From Omphiscola glabra (lineage: Eukaryota; Mollusca; Gastropoda; Lymnaeidae): 64,000 nucleotides of DNA. Positions 22,876 to 34,480 of the stretch are shown piece after piece. Position numbers and translations under genes: made by a program. The notes beneath the pieces are model-generated. The model did not search any database and was not told the DNA's origin. It saw only the letters and a program-made list of their open reading frames with translations. The DNA lies in contig OZ024799.1 in the NCBI GenBank assembly GCA_964017045.1, forward strand, positions 31,135,596-31,199,595, in the 5' to 3' direction. Each line of letters starts with the position of its first letter. Position 1 is the first letter of the stretch.

Positions 22876-25138
22876 AAAAGTTGGTGCCTTTTGCAACAAA
22901 CTTTCTTTGTAAAGATTTTTACAATTTGTCACAGATTGCCACAAATTGTCACAATACGATATGCAAACATGTAGAAAATCTGCTAAGTTGCGTTTTCTCT
23001 TCCGCAACCCTTTTATTCCACAAGACATACTTAAGCCCTTACAGATATTATCTGCACACTACAAAGAAAACATACAAAACTAGGGCTTAACCGGGTGCAG
23101 TGGGGTTTTTTACAATTGTAACACAAAAAATGTTTTAACTTCTCATTTTCTATAATATGCCACAACATCTACTGCACTTGGTCGTAGTGAGAATACATTG
23201 CCCCCGTCAACCATCTGTCTCAAGAAATAACCCAGTGATGGGAACAGGCAGTTGACGGATCCCGGAATAGAGATGACGTACAAAAACCCGTCGACAGAGA
23301 AGACACTGTCGTTCATTTTATGACAAAGGCTTATGAAACAACAGTCGCATTATAACGAAAATAGCAACCTTTTTACCGGAGTTCAGACGCTAAGTGTGAG
23401 GCTCACTGCGTGACAGACTTCCCCCCCCCCAAACTCAGTAATATTAAAGTAAGACATGTGAAGTAGGGGTGGGGTTGGTTTTGATGAGGAAGCAGGACAC
23501 ACCAGAAGCAAGATATATATAAGAGAATGCTAATGTATGCTTGTTTTTATATTTCTTAAAGCAAGTTTTATGTCAGACTTTCTAGCACGACCGCTTTTCA
23601 TTTATGTGAAAAGTATTCGATAAAAATTCATTTCTTATACATATTTAGCTTCTGTGGACGCTGGTGTTGTTTTGGCCTGTCTGGGCGTTGTCTGGGGATT
23701 GAGCTCCACTCCACTTGCGTGGGATCAACTCGATTTGGACCGCTCGGCCACCCAGCACCTTTATCTAGTTAAGAACATGTGAACACTCCATTCCCAGTGT
23801 CAACCTAGTTCCCAGCTCACGTGGTGCACCACCAGGGGGGCACCGAGGGCGTCTAACGTTATTAGAACGTTTCATATCGCCTTTGAAAATATCAGGCCGT
23901 GACAGGCTTCGACGGACTCGTTCGTTGTCTCTATCCAAGGTTACGTATATAGCGTAGTGATCGTTTACTCTCCTCTATTCTGTCATTCCCAGGCGGCAGT
24001 CGCTCAGTAGCCGCCAGTTGATGATAACCATCTTAGGAAAAATGTTTGACTTGTCTTATTCCCCTAACCTCTTTCTCCACCCAACCCCCCTTTTTTTCTT
24101 TTCTTTTCCTATAAATTATTACGTAATGATATAAAAACCAGATACCTATGTTATGAAGATGACGTGTTAAAGCACGCCTTCCTCGCATTCCACGTGCATG
24201 ACCTCTTACAGACGAGGCCATTTTGGGGTGTGGCTAGCAAAACTGTCCCCTTGTTTACTACAACACTTAAGTATTGTCCGTTTCAATCGAACATTGTACA
24301 ATGATCTCGAGAATGCGAGAAGCAGTAAGACTGTGTAATTTATTTCGAGAATGATCGTCTGGAACAGAATTTAAAAGTCTGAACGACTGAATGAGAGGGA
24401 GATCCTTTCCTTTACCCCGAGACGTGCAGTGTGTCATTATTTAATAATAGACAGTGCTCTGTTGTGTTTAGATTTTGCTTTCCTTGTACAAATTGTGCTC
24501 ATTGTATTTTTATATACAGTATCGGTACAAGCAATACTGTAAGTTAATAATTCTAATCATATTCGTTTGTGTTTGTAATTCATTGAAAATTCACACATTA
24601 AAATCTTATTAATTGTAATTAGCCCTGACTTTGTCTATCGTTCTATTTGTTATTGTTTGTAAACTTTGGTATCGTCCTTTATTATGGACTGTTGTGAAAC
24701 GAGCCAATAGACTAAACTAAGAGATAAAATTCTCCATTTATAGCAGTCCGTAAGACATGTTAAACGCATGGCCGCATTTCCATAGCAGTTAAAATTAATG
24801 TGGGTCATTTTTCTCCGGGCCCCAAGAATGAGTGGGACATTTAAAAGAGCGGCCTCTGGGCACGGGCATAATTTTCCTTTAGGTTAATCCGACATTTTCA
24901 AATACAGTAGAAGTCCGATAATCCGACATTTTCAAATACTCAGAACAATAGTTGGAGAAATATACGCCAAGGGATGGAGAGAAGCTGTGAGGGAGGCCAC
25001 CGAAGAAAACGGATGGAAAGAAAGAGAGAGAAAAACTTTGTCTCGCGTTATCGACCAGATGAAGAATAAGGTTTCTTGATTCAATACCGGAAGGATTCGG
25101 GATTTCCCGTTCAAAAAATTCCGACCCTGGATGCCAGC
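22876..25138. other. Intron, no gene seen
   Basis: Apart from the SINE-like segment at 23690-23760, no exon or element was identified. cagtagaagtccgataatcc at 24905-24924 resembles a pogo-type terminal repeat without a visible partner. Confidence 0.4.
23690..23760 (-). mobile_element. tRNA-derived SINE head (Ser/Leu-like)
   Basis: On the minus strand gggtggccgagcggtcc is a perfect class II tRNA-type A box (tggccgagcgg). About 41 bp later, ggagctcaatcccc is a degenerate B box. The spacing is that of a tRNA-like promoter, but there is no convincing cloverleaf, so a SINE remnant is preferred over a tRNA gene. Confidence 0.5.
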
Positions 25139-25490
25139 CAGAGTTCAGCTCACTGGTTCCAGCCAAAGTTTAGCTCACTGAATCCAGCCAAAGTTTAGCT
25201 CACTGGATCCAGCCAAAGTTTAGCTCACTGAATCCAGCCAAAGTTTAGCTCACTGAATCCAGCCAAAGTTTAGCTCACTGGTTCCTGCCAAAGTTTAGCT
25301 CACTGAATCCAGCCAAAGTTTAGCTCACTGGTTCCAGCCAAAGTTTAGCTCACTGGTTCCAGCCAGAGCTTTGCTCACTAGTTCCAGTCAAAGTTTAGCT
25401 CCCTTGTTCTAGCCAGAGCTTATTTCACTGGATCCAGCCAGTGTTCCGCTCGCTGATTTCATCCAGAGTTCAGCTCACTGGGTCTGACCC
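25139..25490. repeat. Minisatellite, 25-bp unit, about 14 copies
   Basis: ccagccaaagtttagctcac repeats, and copies degenerate progressively to the right. Confidence 0.92.
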
Positions 25491-25682
25491 AAGCTTAGCG
25501 AACCGTTTCTGGTTAGAGCTTATCTTCGTGGTTCCCATCAGAGATTATCTCACCGGTCTATATGTACTGTGTGACCGAAGAGTTGATTTCAGACGATCTT
25601 GACAGAGCTAAACCCGTAGTTTTTATACATTTGGACCCAGACTGATCAAATGAGTTGCCCCATATATTTTGAGTGGTCAGAG

Positions 25683-25860
25683 ACGGTTAAACTTAGTTGC
25701 CCTAGACCCTAGAACTCTAGAGCATATTCAGTTAAACTTAGTTGCCCTAGACCCTAGAACTCTAGAGCATATTCAGTTAAACTTAGTTGCCCTAGACCCT
25801 AGAACTCTAGAGCACATTCGGTTAAATTTAGTTGCCCAAGACTTTGGAACTCAGTTTAAC
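25683..25860. repeat. Minisatellite, 45-bp unit, about 4 copies
   Basis: aacttagttgccctagaccc and agaactctagagcatattca recur every 45 bp. The in-frame 15-residue repeat (LNLVALDPRTLEHIQ) has no upstream coding context. Confidence 0.9.
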
Positions 25861-26261
25861 TTAGCAGTCTGAGAAAAAAAAATCTTTTCATTGACAACAT
25901 TCTTGGACCTTGCCAAAACCGTTGCTGTAAGTATGTTTTCAAATCAAAATAAGTAATGTTGCTGATGGTCATTTGGCATACAATGATCATCTAAAGAATA
26001 AATAAAACTAAGGCAGATTTTCGACTGAAATTTCGTTTGACGTCTCCCTTGGTGAAGATCTCTACATCAATTCATGTTGTTCAAACGTTGATTCGGCGTG
26101 ATATGTAACATGCTCAATTCCTGACTAGGTTAACACGCTAACAAGTTACACGCTCATTATCAATGACTTTCTCCCCGCACGATTAGTTCTCAACTCCTGC
26201 TCTGTCCTGTGTGTATGATCCAGTACCCGTGCTTATACTTCTCGTGCTGCTTCTAAACGTG

Positions 26262-26522
26262 TAGGTGTGTTAGAGTGGTGTCATTTGTAGGCATGTTAGA
26301 GTGGTGTCATGTGTAGGCATGTTAGAGTGGTGTCATGTGTAGGCGTGTTTTGGAATGGTGTCATGTGTAGACGTGTTTTGGATGGTGTCATGTGTAGACG
26401 CAATAGAGTTTTGTCATGTGTAGGTGCATTAGACTGGTGTCATGTGTAGGCGTGCTGGAGTGGTGCCATGTGCAGGCGTGTTGGAGTGATGTCAGCTGTA
26501 GGCAAATTAGACTGGTGTCATG
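26262..26522. repeat. Minisatellite, about 26-bp unit, 9-10 copies
   Basis: ttagagtggtgtcatgtgta followed by ggc/gacgtgt recurs with small changes. Confidence 0.9.
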
Positions 26523-26929
26523 TGTTGCACAAGATAATCTGTATTTGGATGCGCCTGTGGCCCTTTGTCGCGTGTTTAGATCCGCCGCTGAAACAAAATC
26601 GCCTTGTAAGACACCTGGAACAGTTACAATTTTTGTTTCCCCCTCCAGCAACTACTCTTGCAAAAAGGCATTCTTGAAACTATATTAATAAACCCTGAAT
26701 TTTTCATTTCTTAGACTTTGTCTGTAACTATCATTGAAGTGTCTTACTCATCTCATTACAGTTTATCAGCTATATATTGCACCGGACTTGGGCGGTAGGA
26801 GCGAGTTCTTTACACCTATGTTTCTGCTCCTATATATTAAGGGCCCACGATCAATTTATTGATCATTATGGCTCCTATGAATGTAGAGGGGATTTGCCAT
26901 GTTTCCGTGCCTGGTGTTGATGAGGATAT

Positions 26930-27290
26930 TTCACTGGTTACAAGAGCAACTGTGTGAGGGTATCATGCACTAGGGGTTGGAAGGCCTGAGGCAATCGACG
27001 CAAATGATTCAAGTGTTGTCGCCTCAACTGTTCCTTTTGAAAGATTGTTCCAGTCCCTGATTGTCTTTGGTAGGAATGAGCAGTTCCTATACGGGCTTCT
27101 CGCTGGTATGAGCCGGAACTGCCTGTCATGGCCTTGTCGCTGTCTATTGGGGGAGAGGGACGAGTTTCTGTTTAATGCCAGAGCAGTGGACTTTAAGCTT
27201 GTGAAGTCCCCTTTGTGTGTCCAGGGGAATGGTGGTTTGTTTGGAAAAAATCGCGTCTCTAAAACGTGCCGACCAGAGTACAAAGTTGTG
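26930..27290 (-). mobile_element. LINE (non-LTR retrotransposon) C-terminal fragment
   Basis: The minus-strand frame includes RQRQGHDRQFRLIPAR, then SFLPKTIRDWNNLS and TLESFASIASGL. The pattern R..GH...F..P..R....R.SFLP.TIRDWN.L....V......FK..L is typical of the C-terminus of metazoan non-LTR reverse transcriptases. It is truncated, and ends about 50 bp from the synapsin exon at 27343-27493. Confidence 0.75.
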
Positions 27291-27342
27291 ATCATTGGGG
27301 TAAGAAAAAAAAAAGAAGGAAAATAAGACAGACGAAACTCAC

Positions 27343-27493
27343 CACCCAAGGTTTGTCCAGGAAATTGTATTCGGCAGTCAATGAGTTGACACTGGGGATC
27401 GACCCGTATTTAAATCCTAAAAGCAGATTCCGCCAGTCCTCTTGGGCATCTCTGGCATGCTGGCGTATCAAGAGAAAATCCGGCTTGAATGAC
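27343..27493 (-). CDS. Syn: Synapsin exon encoding FKPDFLLIRQH...DKPWV
   Basis: This 151-nt minus-strand exon encodes the end of a split Arg codon and 50 residues, beginning SFKPDFLLIRQHARDAQEDW, then NLLLGFKYGSIPSVNS and YNFLDKPWV. The motifs RSxKPDFxLIRQH, GLxYxxIPSVNSL and YNFxDKPWV are diagnostic for the synapsin C domain (N-terminal subdomain). The acceptor is gtctgctcag and the donor is GTG followed by gtgagt. It begins in phase 2, completing AG from the exon at 32768-32917, and ends in phase 0 into FAQ of the next exon. Confidence 0.96.
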
Positions 27494-27659
27494 CTGAGCA
27501 GACGACATGAAAAAACAAGAATTAATGCCACATATAACGACGAATGACCTGTGCACACGTATATAGCATTAGAATTAAAATGAAAGCACAAGACTTCATA
27601 CAGAACGAGCATTACATCAGGTCTCACAATGTTACATGTATCAACCCCCGGGGTGGGGG

Positions 27660-28320
27660 GAGGGGACACAACCACACATTCATCTAGGGGGAGAGGGAGG
27701 GGACCACGACACGATTACCTAGGGGAGAGGGAGTGGAAAACGACACATTCACCTGGTAGGGGGGAGAGTGAGTGAGAACGACACATTCACCTAGGGGGAG
27801 AGGGAGTGACAACGACACATTCACCTAGGGGGAGAGGGAGGGGGCCACGACACGATTACCTAGGGGAGAGGGAGGGGAAAACGACACATTCAGCTAGGGG
27901 AGAGGGAGGGAGCACAAGGACACGATTTCCTAGGGAAAGACGAAGGGGACAACGATACAATTACCTAGGGGAGAGGCTGTGGCGTAGTGAGGGGGGCAAG
28001 GGGGCATCATGCCCCAGGCGCTACTCACAAAGGGGCGCCAAATGGTATATTTTACTATAATATTGTATGGTTTTCGAATAGGGGGGGGCGCGAAAAAGGT
28101 ATTGGGGGGCGCTAAAAAGGTATTGTGCCCCGGGCGCGAGTTAAGCTCGCTACGCCACTGGGGAGAGGGAGGGAACAACGACACATTCACCTGGGGGGAG
28201 AGGGAGGGCACAGCGACACAATTTCCTAGGGGAAGACGGAGGGGGGGGGGGAGACAACGATACAATTACTTAGAGAAGAGGGAGGGGACAACGACACATT
28301 CAACTAGGGTAAAAAGGGGA
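27660..28320. repeat. Minisatellite, about 33-36-bp unit, interrupted by a hAT element
   Basis: cacattcacctagggggaga, then gggaggggacaacgaca, recurs with variable g and ga runs on both sides of the 184-bp insertion at 27977-28160. Confidence 0.9.
27977..28160. mobile_element. Short hAT-type MITE, 184 bp, inserted in a minisatellite
   Basis: This is the same family as 4921-5102, in opposite orientation. Ends are ctgtggcgtag and ctacgccactg. Target-site duplication gggagagg lies at 27969-27976 and 28161-28168, made from the host array itself. Shared internal motifs include aaaaaggtattg, gccaaatggtata and gttaagctcgctacgcc. Confidence 0.92.
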
Positions 28321-28639
28321 GAGACTGCAATCAGGTTAGCACAATAGGAAATTAGTAAAACACAGTAATGTTAAACCTGAAAACAAGAACGCAACAAAAC
28401 AACGAACGTGTCGGCAGGAAGCCTTCATCAGCGAACAAACAGGAAAAAAAACACAACGAATATGATATATCAACATGTTTTTAATTTTTAAAAAAAAATA
28501 TAGCACTTAGCTGATGAGTAGTGTTCAAGAGTGCCCTCCTGGACACTACTTCTCAGCTTAGCACATTGCCCCAGACTTGTGCTGAAAACTGCAACGCTTA
28601 GGGGAAAGTATTGTTTTTTAAATATATAATTAAAAGCCA

Positions 28640-29055
28640 TCCGACGTTTACTATGTGTCACTCAATCCGACGTTTACTGTGTGTCACTCAATCCGACGTT
28701 TACTGTGTGTCACTCAATCCGACGTTTACTGTGTGTCACTCAATCCGACGTTTACTGTGTGTCACTCAATCCGACGGTTACTGTGTGTCACTCAATCCGA
28801 CGTTTACTGTGTGTCACTCAATCCGACGTTTACTGTGTGTCACTCAATCCGACGTTTACTGTGTGTCACTCAATCCGACGTTTACTGTGTGTCACTCAAT
28901 CCGACGTTTACTGTGTGTCACTCAATCCGACGTTTACTGTGTGTCACTCAATCCGACGTTTACTATGTGTCACTCAATCCGACGTTTACTATGTGTCACT
29001 CAATCCGACGTTTACTATGTGTCACTCAATCCGACGTTTACTATGTGTCACTCAA
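28640..29055. repeat. Minisatellite, 26-bp unit, 16 copies
   Basis: ccgacgtttactgtgtgtca followed by ctcaat repeats almost perfectly. It abuts the 5' side of the LINE fragment at 29056, so the array may have been seeded at or within the element's sequence. The three long plus-strand frames are repeat artefacts. Confidence 0.93.
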
Positions 29056-30700
29056 TCCCGTCTGAAGTATACAAAGAAGTGGGGGGGGCAGCTATGTCTG
29101 AAAGACTTCACCAGCTGTTCATAATTATGTGGCAGCAAGAAACCATTCCAGGGACTTCAAAGATGCATCTATTGTTCACCTATACATGCGTAAAGGGAAC
29201 CGTCAATCATGCGACAACCACGTGGCATATCACTGCTCTCAATTGTAGGCAAGATATTAGCCAGAATCTTGTTAAATCATCTTAACAGGCATCTTGAGAA
29301 GGGTCTACTGCCAGAAAGTCAATGCGGCTTCCGGGAGGAACGAGCAACCATCGATATTGTGTTTGCGGCCAGACAGCTACAGGAAACAAAATGTTGACCT
29401 CTGTAGACCTTTGTAGACCTGACCAAAGCTTTCGACAGTAGAGAGGGCCTTTGAAAAGTCATGGCCAAATCTGGATGCCCCAGGAAGTTCAATGGTACGA
29501 CTATTCCATGATGGTGTGCAGGCTAGAGTTCGGGATAACGGAGAGACATGCAAACCATTTCCTGTAACGTACGGCGTGAAACAAGGCTGTGTACTGGCCC
29601 CAACACTTTTCAGCCTCATGTTTTCCGCAATGCTGACCGATGCCTTCAGAGAGGGAGACGCTGGAATTGGCCTCAGATACCGAGAGGGAGACGCTGGCAT
29701 TGGCCTCAGATACAGAGAAGGAGACGCTGGCATTGGCCTCAGATACCGAGAGGGAGACGCTGGCATTGGCCTCAGATACCTAGAGGGAGACGCTGGCATT
29801 GGCCTCAGATACCGAGAAGGAGACGCTGGCATTGGCCTCAGATACCGAGAGGGAGACGCTGGCATTGGCCTCAGATACCGAACTGACGGCAATCTATTCA
29901 ACCCCAAAAGACAACTTGCCAAAACGAAGATCCTGACAGACACCATCAAGGACCTTCTGTATGCAGACGACTGTGCCCTAAACGCTGCATCAGAAGTGGA
30001 TATGCAACGCTGCGTCACAAACTTTTCCAATGCTTGTACAAACTTCGGGCTCACCATTAACACAAACAAGAATTAGGTCCTACATCAACCAGCTCCTCGA
30101 AGAACCTATGTTGAGCCCAACATCCAAGTATATGGCGAAAGACTTAAGTTGGTTGATAGCTTTTCTTATCTCGGCAGTACACTGTCCCAAAGCGCATCCA
30201 TCGATGACGAGGTTAACCTCCGTATTGCGAGAGCCAGTGCAACCTATGGAAAATTGACTAAGAACGTATGGACCAGGAGAGGTATCAGCACTCAAACTAA
30301 ACTGAAAGTATGGGAGACGGCTGTTCTACCTACATTTCTCTATGCCTGTGAAAGGTGGACTGTATACCGACGCCGTGCACCGAATGCTGAACCACTGTCA
30401 TACAATAAAGCTCAGAAAAATCCTGCACATTAAATAGCATGACAGAGCTCAGGAGACATGCCAGGAAGGCCCGGACTGACTCTGCTACCGGAGATGCCCC
30501 ATCATTCCCCTGCACCTACTTTACAAGAAAATTTTGTGCCAGAATCTGCCTCATTAGCCATCTTCGCACCAAAAGTCAGAACTCGGACAAATCTGATGAT
30601 TAAAGTGGTCATGGTCGACTCTCGCCTGACTAAGAACCACAAAAAATGTGTCACTATGTTCCCACTGTCGCAGTTACAACTCTCGCCCACCAGAAAATTC
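29056..30700 (+). mobile_element. Non-LTR retrotransposon reverse-transcriptase fragment with an internal in-frame repeat
   Basis: This is a decayed LINE. Successive frames give SERLHQLFIIMWQQETIPG, RGISLLSIVGKILARILLNH, GLLPESQCGFREERATID, DLTKAFDS, GVKQGCVLAPTLFSLMFSAM, DLLYADDCALNA (catalytic YADD box intact), NFGLTINTNKN, SFSYLGSTLS, and LKVWETAVLPTFLYACERWT. The 3' end has a C-terminal segment ending near FCARICLISHLRT. At least five frameshifts or stops inactivate it. The 5' endonuclease region is missing. Between the polymerase motifs a 33-bp coding segment is amplified seven times without loss of frame (29651-29881). The exact clade was not determined. Confidence 0.9.
29651..29881 (+). 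repeat. In-frame 33-bp minisatellite within a reverse-transcriptase ORF, 7 copies
   Basis: gagggagacgctggcattgg, then cctcagataccga, repeats exactly seven times (7 x 33 = 231 bp). It encodes EGDAGIGLRYR per unit, between FSAMLTDAFR and TDGNLFNPK. Relatives of this LINE have a single copy of this segment, so the repeat grew from the element's own coding sequence. Confidence 0.93.
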
Positions 30701-31499
30701 TCTCAATTTGAGTCATTCAGATTCACAATTCTAATACTTTTTTTAAAGTTTGAACCATAATTCAAATCAATTATTGATCTCCTAATTTAAATGCACGAAA
30801 TATGTGTGTCAATGTTTCACGTTTAGATTTGACAGAGGAGTACACATTGACAGCCACTGTTGTAAGACATTATATCCACATTTCATAACTGGACACACTT
30901 TCAGCGCATTACAAACTTCGCACAACAAAGATGACACCATTTACACAAATTAATATGTTTGAAAAGTGTTAGGCTATTTTTTTAGGAATCTGAACACAAG
31001 ACAAACTTAAAAAGATGACCCTGTGTGTCATTTGAGACCGATACATAACTTTTGAAACAGCTTGACGGACAGGTCATTTTTACACCCGATGGAGCAAGAT
31101 TATTGAATTAGACAAAACACGGCCACAAATGTTGGTTAAGAGTGTTGATGAAATAAGGCAGCAGTTAACGACATGGTTGAAAGGGACAGTATGCTAGAAC
31201 AAACATCATCTAAGTAGACGAAATGGAGACCAAACCATAGAATTAAACAGAAATCAATGCAAACCATAGAATTAAACAGAAATCAATGCAAACCATAGAA
31301 TTAAACAGGAATGAATACAAACCATAGACTTAAACATTCATGAATACCAGAAGGTGCCTCTAAAATTGAAGAGAAACCCAATCAACCAACAGACAGAGAA
31401 GACTTGCAAAGTAAACCTAACGACTTCTCCCCAAAGCAACTTGTACAAACGGCTTACTGAAAATGTCGCATAAGAGATGGAGTCGGTGGGCCGTCGAGC
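30701..31499. other. Intron, no gene seen; short 28-bp repeat
   Basis: Unique-looking AT-rich sequence. A four-copy repeat with core aaccatagaattaaacagaa sits at about 31230-31335. Confidence 0.5.
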
Positions 31500-32650
31500 G
31501 CGAGCTCTTAATGCCCCCCCCCCCCCGGCGCTCCCCCACACAAAACCAGAGCACTGAAGGACTTAACCCGACTCCAGCCCGTGCGGGAGGGCGCCGGGAA
31601 CCTCCCCCTTGACCTAGGGGAGGCCCGGTCGACCGAGGACGCTGCGTTTAAAGCGTCCGCAGTTAACTCTCTGTGGGTCAGGACAGCTTTGCTTCCACTC
31701 CGGGGGTTGATGTTGCGTTACCACTCCCCATCGCCCAGGGAGTCTTTCGGTCGGGACGTTGGTAGTGGCGGGACGAAACGGTTGCCTAGGAGCGGCTTTC
31801 TCACGGCTTACATCCGAACCGATCTAATTAAAAAGATAGAATTGTAAAGTACAGACCCATTAGATACAATGCCAGCTTCAGGAAACAAACACGGCGTCCT
31901 ACCCAGAGGATATGATCCAAATATACACATACGGGTTAGCTTTAAGAGAAGTCCTACATGCAGGCTATGGTGTAAGAATAGAGTACCCAGACCGGTCATG
32001 TGACGAACTCTGCACCCCTGTGTGGTGATATGCAGTTATCGTGAAGATGTGTTTTCAGATACACTCCAAGTCCCGACCCCAAAAGACCCAATAAAGTGCC
32101 CCCAAAGACACGAACGGGGAATCATCTTTCGCATGTGCACAGAACCCATACAGGACACACAAAACGTCATTCCCAACTTAACCAAATAAAACCAAATAAA
32201 ACACCAACGTGCCCCCTCTGTAGACACCCAAATGAGACAATAAAATTATCCCCCCCCCCCTGTAGACACCTACATGAGACGGTAAAACATAACTTATTCC
32301 ACTACCCGGCACTCAATGTTCCCTCTAAGGCTTGCTGGTTCGTGTGAAAAATCATAAAGTTGTGTGCAAAGTTTTACTTTGCCGAGTGCAGCGTATGTGT
32401 TCGAATATATTTTTATAAAAATTTGCTGCTCGGATGCTCAAAACTGCTGCGCGGCATCTGTGAGGTAGCTACGCGGCATCTGTGAGGTAGCTGCGCGGTA
32501 TCTGTGAGGTAGCTGCGCGGCCGCGCAGCCGCGCAGCTTAAAGGAACATTGCCGGCACTTCAGGACTTTCGCATTAACAACCCACAAAAAGACCAAACTA
32601 CGCCCACAGCCTATATTCAAACAAATAAAAGCTGCAATCAGTGTGTAAAT
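31500..32650 (+). mobile_element. Internally deleted LINE-like remnant
   Basis: A GC-rich segment at 31500-31800 (gcgggagggcgccgggaacc) resembles a LINE 5' untranslated region. It is followed by a start-like frame MPASGNKHGVLPRGYDPNIH. Then, without a reverse-transcriptase domain between, comes HVHRTHTGHTKR and CPLCRHPNETIK...HNLFHYPAL, like the cysteine motif after RNase H at the C-terminus of I/Nimb-type LINEs. A hAT element (32314-32551) interrupts the C-terminal frame. The 5'-3' pairing is inferred. Confidence 0.45.
32314..32551. mobile_element. hAT-type MITE, 238 bp, inserted in LINE sequence
   Basis: Ends are caatgttccctctaag and cttaaaggaacattg. A perfect 8-bp duplication, ccggcact, lies at 32306-32313 and 32552-32559. 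Removing the element rejoins the LINE frame as HYPALQDFRINNP. Near the right end a 26-bp unit (gcggcatctgtgaggtagct) is repeated three times, followed by a cgcgcagccgcgcag palindromic run. Confidence 0.92.
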
Positions 32651-32767
32651 TCTTCATCGTGGTTGCAGGCTGAAGGGCACATGCCCAAATGGCTACTGGA
32701 TCTGAATGATGATGATTCTGATAAAAACAATAGGAACAGCTCCGACAACTCTGCACATGCACCTTAC

Positions 32768-32917
32768 CTGACTACCTTGTTTCCGTTCCTTGTCACCTGG
32801 ATGTCCACCATTGTCCCGCTGTCTGAGTAAGCTGCCAGGTTGAGTTCAGAAAATTGAGCCTGTTCTACTCGCACATCCCAGTCACCGAACAATTTTTTAC
32901 CCCTAAAATATTTCGAC
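32768..32917 (-). CDS. Syn: Synapsin exon encoding SKYFRGKKLFGDWDVRVEQAQ...
   Basis: This 150-nt minus-strand exon starts with the last base of the split Trp codon, then reads SKYFRGKKLFGDWDVRVEQA, QFSELNLAAYSDSGT and DIQVTRNGNKVV, ending with AG of a split Arg. DW(A/S)KYF(K/R)GKK, (I/V)(K/R)VEQAxFS(D/E)L and RNGxKVVRS are diagnostic of the synapsin C-domain N-terminus. The acceptor is tcaactcccaacag and the donor is AG followed by gtaagg. Phases agree with both neighbouring exons. The flank just downstream contains a LINE/hAT mosaic. Confidence 0.96.
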
Positions 32918-33920
32918 CTGTTGGGAGTTGAAACAAGATCTCATTGACACAAACAATCTTCAAAGATATAAACTTAATTATAAATTGAAAGGGGAAAACC
33001 ATATGTCTTTTTTCGTTTAGCGGGCTGGTAAGATGATGGTGGTGGGGGGGGGGGAGGTGAAGACTTCTGTCAGACATTAATACAATTTTGATATGTTGGC
33101 AAGACGCCTAGTAAGACTATTGGATATTAAATGTATGGTTTGATTGCACCCCCAAGGAAATGTCCGGAGCCACGTCTTTCCGTTTTCTCTTTAATCCTTC
33201 TAGCCTGCCCGGCGAATGATTGCCCAAACACTAGATGATTTTAGGCATTCCGCGCGTTGTCGGGACACACAGTACGAACTAACAGAAAATACAAACACAT
33301 TATTTTGTTTACAAAGTTTGAAGTTTCTTTTTTTTTCGTACAGAAGGCCCCGTATTTACTTTTCCGAGGGTTATTGTTCAATAATTTTTTCATGCGAAGG
33401 GTTCCTAATAAAACTTTATTTTCCTCCTCCGTATAAATTACGTCATTGTAACGGCTAAAGAAAGTGTCAATCACTCCGTACATTATTTTAAAAAAACGAT
33501 ATTTAAAAGTGTCAATTCAACTAATGGAACTGTGAATAAAACGTTTCCTTCAGACCATGGAACACCTTTTAATAGGTGTAGTAACGTGTCGCGTGTAGAC
33601 ACCAGGGGGGAGATAAATCTGGGGGAGATTAGACAACTCTTCAGTTTAAACAGTTGGAAAGTGGATCCGTCGTTGTGAAGAGATAAGCGACCAGCAGACA
33701 GCGTCCAATGTGGTCCGATCGATGATCAACTTCTCTTTCTGTCGTTCAATTGGTCTTTTGATTGTGTTTTATTGAGTGACTTTTTTTTGTTTAGTTTTTC
33801 GTCTTGTTTGTTAGTTGTTTGTTAATATAATTTTTTAAAACTTTAGGGTTATGTGTTCTTTGAAAGTGTTTTGTTTAAAAAATGTTTTCGTTGTTAATGT
33901 TTCAATTGTTAGTTTTTGCA
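32918..33920. other. Intron, no gene seen
   Basis: AT-rich intronic sequence with a poly-G run near 33045. No exon-like segment found on either strand. Confidence 0.5.
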
Positions 33921-34216
33921 ACTGAATCAATCATTGCATTGTTTGCAAGTGAACCAATCCTTCCATTGTTTGCTAGTGAACCGATCATTGCATTGTTTGC
34001 TAGTGAACCAATCATTGCATTGTTTGCTAGTGAATCAATCATTGCATTGTTTGCAAGTGAACCAATCATTGCATTGTTTGCTAGTGAACCGATCATTGCA
34101 TTGTTTGCTAGTGAACCGATCATTGCATTGTTTGCTAGTTAACCGATCCTTGCATTGTTTGCTAGTGAACCAATCATTGCATTGTTTGCTAGTGAACCAA
34201 TCATTGCATTGTTTCC
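33921..34216. repeat. Minisatellite, 27-bp unit, 11 copies
   Basis: aatcattgcattgtttgcta followed by gtgaacc repeats. 27 is divisible by three, so all frames stay open (ALFASEPII in one, LLVNQSLHC in another). Confidence 0.93.
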
Positions 34217-34344
34217 AAGCCACGGTAAAATCTTGTTGTACCATTTCGATCTATTTATAGATTCTTCTAGAAATGACTTTGCCAGGTAACCGTTAGGGTT
34301 CCCGGTGGGGAAAATATTAAGTTTAAAATAACAAGATTGAAAAA

Positions 34345-34480
34345 AGATAGTAAGTTTGAAACAAGAAGGTTGAAACAGGAATGTTGAAACAGGAAGGTTG
34401 AAACAGGAAGGTTGAAACAGGAAGGTTGAAACAGGAATGTTGAAACAGGAAGGTTGAAACAGAAAGGTTGAATAGGAAGG
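34345..34480. repeat. Minisatellite, 14-bp unit (aggttgaaacagga), about 9 copies
   Basis: Near-perfect tandem copies. No coding context. Confidence 0.9.

Noticed and set aside
28611..29285. Long plus-strand open frames (up to 224 codons) at 28611-29285
   Set aside because: They are the 26-bp minisatellite translated in three frames plus a little LINE sequence; all frames are open equally and nothing indicates a gene.
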